DNA of 64,000 nucleotides from Pterobdella sp. o SKG-2022 (Eukaryota; Annelida; Clitellata; Hirudinida; Piscicolidae): positions 3,206,721 to 3,270,720 of the forward strand of contig OZ038321.1 of NCBI GenBank assembly GCA_964035795.1, read 5' to 3'. Positions within the stretch are counted from its first letter, which is position 1, and every line of letters starts with the position of its first letter. The notes beneath the pieces are model-generated. The model did no database searches, was not told the DNA's origin, and saw nothing but the letters and a program-made list of their open reading frames with translations. Below, in pieces: positions 37,756-64,000 of this stretch. A program made the position numbers and the translations under genes.

Positions 37756-38639
37756 GTATGTTGAGGGAAAGCTTCTTACTTTATATAATGAAAATTATTA
37801 GTGTTCAAAAATCTCTTTACTTCACTTTGACTCGAAAAAATCCCCAAGCTATAGTGCTTATTAATTTCAATGCTATCACGTCTGTAAATCAACCTCGCCA
37901 CTAATTATATTGAAGAGTTAAACAAGTTGTTTTAAATTTTTTTTAGTTTAAAACTAATTTATTTGATTTTATTGGAATTTCTTTGAGTCAAACTTGAAGT
38001 GGACATTAAAAAACCACTTTGGTAATATGTATTGGATCTGCCGCATGATAAAATATAATCAAATCCAATGTGTTATTTATTTTTTGACGCATATAAGGAA
38101 CCAAAGAACTAAATATTTGAATATAAATAACTTTCCGGGGATAAATATGTTACTAAAAATACTTGTATAAAAACTCAACGCTTTTAAGTCCTATTTATTC
38201 AAAAAAATGAAAGAAAATAAGTAAGTTTTGTTTGCATAAGGAATCTTCCATTTCCTGAAGCCCGGCCTTTGGAGTGTATATACAAATCTTAAACTAACTC
38301 CAATGGATCAATAACAATAATAATGATGAAATAAAAATAGGAATATTAATAATAAGAATAAAAAAAATAATAAACTAATCAGAATAACAATAAAATAAAG
38401 TATAAAACGAAAATAGGATAAATAAATGAATTGATGAACGAAATGATGAGTGAAAATGGAGAAAGAATTATGACACAAAAGAATATTAATATCGTTATAA
38501 AAACAATAATAAATATTAAAAAAATTTATTAAGAATAATAGCAAGGATGATGTGGAAATATGATGGGCATCGTCAATGAAACAAGACATGAAATGCAATT
38601 ATGTAAATCAACCAGGCCATTCTAGATGTGGTTTCAATG
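37756..38639. other. AT-rich intergenic DNA
   Basis: No gene recognised. A copy boundary of some repeat may lie at 38610-38639, just before the AAGT array (ATTCTAGATGTGGTTTCAAT). Confidence 0.35.
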
Positions 38640-39639
<1,000 letters not shown>

Positions 39640-40193
39640 CGACCACTCGATCACTCCTTACTTTGCAATACTCACACACTTAATACGTAATAAATAGATT
39701 TATACAAGAACTTCAAGACATTTTATTTGATTAAAAAGATTGAAAATTTTTAAAATGGCGCCAAAATGTGACGAAAACATGTTTAAATAGCCAAAGATCA
39801 GAAACAAAAGCCCATGGAAATCCGCAGTTTTATATGCGAAATTTAGAAAGAAGATGACATAGAACAAGAAAAAAATGTAGAAAAACATCAAAATTGTTCT
39901 CTCACAAACCTTAAACACATACAAAAAATGCACTATAGAGCTCAGAAGGCATTTTAGCCTCATACCCATCATATAAGTATTCATCACACACAAGGGTAGG
40001 TATTCAAAGATTGTATGTATATGTACGATTAAATATATTGGCTAATTTAAAAGGTTAGAAACAAGCATAAGGATAAGAGTGACTCCAAGCACAAAAGGGG
40101 CGCAAGCTTTAGTGGCCATGTTGCTTTTCTATAATGGTCATTATTATTAGTGCTTGAATAAAAAAAAACATAAAAATAAGAATAATAAATAGT
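39640..40193. other. Intergenic AT-rich DNA
   Basis: No feature recognised between the tetranucleotide array and the 21-bp minisatellite. Confidence 0.35.
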
Positions 40194-40246
40194 ATGAATA
40201 TAAACGATAGTAACAATAACAATGAGAATAATAAGAATAAAAACAA

Positions 40247-41103
40247 TAATAATGATAAAAATAATAACTATAATGATAAAAATAATAACTATAATGATAA
40301 AAATAATAACTATAATGATAAAAATAATAACTATAATGATAAAAATAATAACTATAATGATAAAAATAATAACTATAATGATAAAAATAATAACTATAAT
40401 GATAAAAATAATAACTATAATGATAAAAATAATAACTATAATGATAAAAATAATAACTATAATGATAAAAATAATAACTATAATGATAAAAATAATAACT
40501 ATAATGATAAAAATAATAACTATAATGATAAAAATAATAACTATAATGATAAAAATAATAACTATAATGATAAAAATAATAACTATAATGATAAAAATAA
40601 TAACTATAATGATAAAAATAATAACTATAATGATAAAAATAATAACTATAATGATAAAAATAATAACTATAATGATAAAAATAATAACTATAATGATAAA
40701 AATAATAACTATAATGATAAAAATAATAACTATAATGATAAAAATAATAACTATAATGATAAAAATAATAACTATAATGATAAAAATAATAACTATAATG
40801 ATAAAAATAATAACTATAATGATAAAAATAATAACTATAATGATAAAAATAATAACTATAATGATAAAAATAATAACTATAATGATAAAAATAATAACTA
40901 TAATGATAAAAATAATAACTATAATGATAAAAATAATAACTATAATGATAAAAATAATAACTATAATGATAAAAATAATAACTATAATGATAAAAATAAT
41001 AACTATAATGATAAAAATAATAACTATAATGATAAAAATAATAACTATAATGATAAAAATAATAACTATAATGATAAAAATAATAACTATAATGATAAAA
41101 ATG
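40247..41103. repeat. 21-bp AT-rich minisatellite, about 40 copies
   Basis: The unit, about AATAACTATAATGATAAAAA plus one T, is repeated 40 times almost without change. The array ends in slightly diverged copies. Because 21 is divisible by three, frames stay open: a 316-codon plus-strand frame (40194-41144, ATG to TAA) encodes NDKNNNY repeats, and an overlapping frame encodes IKIITIM repeats. There is no sign of selection or of flanking exons, so I treat both as artefacts. Confidence 0.95.
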
Positions 41104-41144
41104 GAAACTATGACAATAATAACAGCAATGAGATAATCATTTAA

Positions 41145-42433
41145 ACCAATAGTCTGTCAGATGTTCAACCTTGAAAGGAGTCCGATAATTTAGTTGTCCA
41201 ATAATATGAATAATAATATTAATAACAAGAACAAAAATAAATATAATAATAAAAATGATGATGAGAATAATAATAAAAATAATAAAAAAATGGAATTGAA
41301 CAAAAAACAAAAATAATAAGAAAAAGAAGATAACATAAACAATATAAATAGAATAATATGGTTTTTTCGGAGACAAACTCTTGGGCTTTTTAGTCTTCAA
41401 TTTATATACCAACATATTGTACAATATATAAATATAATAATAATAAAAAAAATAATAAGAAAAATAATGAATTATTATTGATAATAATAACAATAAACTA
41501 ATAATGAAAAACAAAGAGTAATAATAACAAAAATATGATCCTTAAAATGATAAATTATTAACAATATTGTGGTGGACAATAACAAAAAAACAATTTAAAA
41601 AAATAAATAAATATTAGAAAAAAAAGGTTATTGTAACAAAGATAATAGCATATACAGTATAAACATAGCGATGTTATGTACAGATGGTGAACCCTTAACT
41701 ACCGCATCCCGTTCAAAAGTGGCGAGCCAAGGCGGTTTTATAATAATAAAATTAACAAATGATAATAAAACAATAAGATTTAAAGATGAAAAATATTCGA
41801 AAAAATAATAACTAAAATTTTCTGTAAAAAAAAATAATGGTAAATAAAATAATTTAAAAATTAATGATAATAATGACGAATAATAAATTCAAAAAAATGT
41901 TAATAAAGAATAAAAAAAGGATAATAACAAGGTTAGTAAGTTAAAATTATTGTTCTAGTTAGGTTTCATTGAAGTTCATTAGTGTGCTATTTACAAATGT
42001 CCATCCAACTATCTATGAATTGGTCGATAACTGACAGAACAAATTAAATTAACGTTAAATGATAATGGAACAATTAAATACAAATATTGAAAAAAAAATT
42101 TGGCTAAAATGGAAATAAAAGGTTTTATTAACAAATAAATCATTCAAAATGTAGTAATCTAAAAGTGGAATTAAAATCATAAATAAACAAAAATGAATAG
42201 CATAAAAAGTACAATTGAAATAAATATTCTTTCTCTATAGAACTAAAAATGAAATCGATTCAAATGGAGCAAAACAAATTAGATAAATTTCTAACATTAG
42301 AAAGAATATGTACAAAAATTAACGTTATATTAAAATAATAGTAATAATAACAATAAAAATAAACAAAATAAAAAAATAATTAAAAAACAATAATAATAAA
42401 TGAAATATTAATAATAGGGAGATGGCATCTGAA
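41145..42433. other. 3' flank of the ORP9-like gene
   Basis: AT-rich, with AAT-rich low-complexity sequence. Minus-strand AATAAA candidates exist (for example TTTATT on plus near 42124), but none is decisive. Confidence 0.35.
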
Positions 42434-62009
<19,576 letters not shown>

Positions 62010-63496
62010 CTAATCCTCCTTTGGTCGTTTATTATTAGTAGTAATAGTTATGCTACTAATATTGTTATATGTGTTATTATTATTATTATTTGTAGTAGTA
62101 GTAGTAGAATCGGCATAATTATCAGTAGAAATAGAAGCAAAGGTCTTATAAATTCAAAGCACATAGAGGTATGGCAAGGTCTGGTGAAACTAAGATTCAT
62201 TTAAACAAAAAGTATGAACTGGTAAATCAACTTTTTTTTAGGTTTTTATGACAGAATAAGCAGTGAATAAATGAAAAAAACGAAATATGTTGCGATAAGA
62301 CCTCGTGAACTGAATTCTTTGCCATGATAAACTTACAGAAAGTATTAAAAATGAATATAAATAATTAATTTTATAAACATATATTAAAAATAATGAAAAA
62401 ATTGTTGAAAAATATTTATAAATTGTTGATCATACGCGATAAATCAAAAAAATTCAACTTAAACTCAAAATGCATCATCTCAATATTGTGACTCAAACAC
62501 ATTGTTCAACACTATCATAAAAAAAACAGTGAATAAAGTATTGTTTTTTATTCAATAAAGCTTGAAACACAGTTTGCAAATTATTCAATTAAATTAAGTC
62601 TAAACAATGGAACATCGGCTTGAAATACCCAACGAGACATCGTTAAACTGTCCCTTTATCAGGTTTGACGGTACATTGTCCGATTATTGACTATTCCCAG
62701 TAGTAGTATCAGTTATAATAAATAATAGAAAACAAAAATACGAGTCAAATTAAGTAAAACAAACCAAAAATTTTCGTAAGTCTAGATGCATTATCAGTAT
62801 TTTTGAGATAATATTAAAAATATGATAGCTTATTATATCACAGTATAATATGGATATAAAAATAAATATTACGATATTCTAATTAAAATAAATTAAATAA
62901 TTTTAAATGCACCAATGCTTCAATCACTTTAAATTCCCCATATGATAAGTCTGGCTAGGTCTACTTAAATAACACAAAAACACGACATAAAAATATATAT
63001 TTTTAGAAACATAACATCAATGCTGAAAGCTGATTGGTTGGATTTTTTGAGTTCAATAAATTTGCAAAGCGTATATATTTTTGACTACTAACGAAAACAT
63101 CGAGGGTAATAACCTAGCACAATTTATTCAATATTTTATAAATAGAACACAAATATTGATAAAATTATTCGAGTTTATCGCCTATTATTTTCATTATTAT
63201 TATTATCAGTCATTTTTTGTTATGATCACTTTTATTAATATTATTATGATTATTATTGTTATTATTACTATTATTATTGTTTTTATTTTGATTTTATGAA
63301 TATTATTATCAATTTTGAAATTAAAGTTGTTTTGAATTAAAAATTTTTATATAAAACCCTAATTAATAAATGACCATGTAAAGGACATGCCTTCAGGAAA
63401 TTAATGATTGAAGCCAAACAAATTGAGGCTAATTAAAACACCGTTATATGACGATAGTAAGAATGAATAAATAATACTAAACAACAACAATAATAA
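62010..63496. other. ORP9 intron or upstream sequence
   Basis: Presumed intron leading to PH-domain exons outside the window. Contains AGT/ATT-rich tracts (62030-62110, 63190-63295) and no exon that I recognise. Confidence 0.35.
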
Positions 63497-63931
63497 TGAT
63501 TGGGATTTTAACATTTATGTTGACAAATTAATCAAGGCAAGACGCTCAGACCTAGTTGTCATAAAGAAAGATCGGAAAGAATATTCGAACAGAAATAAAA
63601 GAAAAAATAGATAAATGCCAAGAATTGGCCAGAGAATTATCCAGGTTATGGAAGATGAAAACAACAGTAATTCTGGTAGTGATAGGTGCTTTAGGAACAA
63701 TAACAAATAAATTAACTAATTATCTTAAGCTCATTGGTGTAAATATATCGTTCGAAACAATACGAAAACCAGCTTTACTTGGTAGTGGTTTTATTTTGGG
63801 AAAAGTGCTGAAAAGAAGTCAAGAAAATTAGCTTTTGGTCACCCTTAGGCTTTTGAAAAAAGCTCGGTACCAAACTCATAACCGGCTTAGCCGTGAGAAA
63901 GCACATAATAATAATAATAATAATAATAACT
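63497..63931 (+). pseudogene. LINE-type polyprotein C-terminal fragment with (AAT)n tail
   Basis: After IKARRSDLVVIKKDRKE in one frame, the next frame gives KCQELARELSRLWKMKTTVI, LVVIGALGTITNKLTNYLK and KPALLGSGFILGKVLK. This is the conserved C-terminal segment found in many invertebrate non-LTR reverse transcriptases (WKMKVTVVPIVIGALG..., QKTALLGTAHILRKVL). The element ends with an (AAT)n tract at about 63907-63931. The missing upstream RT shows 5' truncation. Confidence 0.75.
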
Positions 63932-64000
63932 AGACCAAGAAGTAAAATACAGCACGCATGATAAGAGAAATTAAGAAAGGGATGTATTAGAAGAATGAGA

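Larger units (their letters stand above)
33780..37790 (+). mobile_element. Penelope-like retroelement, degraded, interrupted by a nested LINE
   Basis: Plus-strand RT remnants run from about 33920 to 35653: YGLNHCYINK and then PARFFATAKTHKF, ITPSNIKLRPIIDQTGTCF, LAEYLKPLVDNSYTLKNT, which are typical Penelope RT motifs. The C-terminal GIY-YIG-like part is SFCWKILDKASL, then LKAYYIKILSPSLNDQ. Coding resumes after the nested LINE as LPLFRNGLT and a stop at 37592-37594, the usual end of these proteins. The flanks are inverted copies of one sequence: GTATAAAGATA...GAAGTGCGAAGCTTTTTT at 33863-33913 versus AAAAGCTTCGCACTTCAATT...TATCTTTATAC at 37697-37750. Several stops and frameshifts make it inactive. 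It sits just upstream of PFK. Confidence 0.83.

Overview
This is an AT-rich (roughly 70% A+T), intron-rich animal genome window. It carries spliced genes with GT-AG introns, many LINE and Penelope fragments, tRNA-derived SINEs and very long microsatellites. The gene set (Slo-type K+ channel, AKAP17A, RNF212-type RING protein, two-domain phosphofructokinase, ORP9) and the transposon mix point to an invertebrate metazoan. I cannot name the species from sequence alone. There are no prokaryotic operons, CRISPR arrays or phage genes.

Layout. 1-4.84 kb: the first two coding exons of a BK/Slo-like channel gene (minus strand), which runs off the left edge. 6.4-7.2 kb: a LINE 3' fragment with zinc-finger motifs. 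7.4-9.8 kb (minus): a complete four-exon AKAP17A homologue. It is divergent from an RNF212-like meiotic RING gene on the plus strand (10.08 kb onward), which may extend to a C-terminal exon at 16.3-16.57 kb across an antisense LINE (12.9-15.7 kb). 17.2-18.1 kb: two tRNA-Ile-derived SINEs. 18.66-33.25 kb (minus): a complete ATP-dependent phosphofructokinase gene of 23 coding exons, all phase-compatible, encoding 769 aa. A LINE fragment, a foldback element, a minisatellite and a 200-N assembly gap lie in its introns. 33.8-37.8 kb: a degraded Penelope-like element with a LINE nested in it. 38.64-39.64 kb: 250 perfect AAGT units. 40.25-41.1 kb: a 21-bp minisatellite of about 40 copies. 42.43-62.01 kb (minus): 13 exons of an ORP9/OSBPL9-type oxysterol-binding protein, from the linker region to the stop codon. 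Its PH-domain exons must lie beyond the right edge. Introns here hold a perfect (TAC)254 array, LINEs and many microsatellites. 63.5-63.9 kb: another LINE fragment.

The genes are functionally unrelated (ion channel, splicing/PKA scaffold, meiotic RING ligase, glycolysis, lipid transfer), as expected for a eukaryotic neighbourhood. The observations most worth checking are: a dispersed foldback family whose centre resembles a hammerhead ribozyme and whose arms resemble the Penelope ends; the D-to-E change in the GGDG motif of the PFK catalytic half; and the unusually pure, very long simple repeats, one of which sits 44 bp from a splice acceptor. Exon coordinates were derived by hand from homology, splice signals and phase, so individual boundaries may be off by a few bases. 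Homology calls rest on my recall of the families, since no search could be run.
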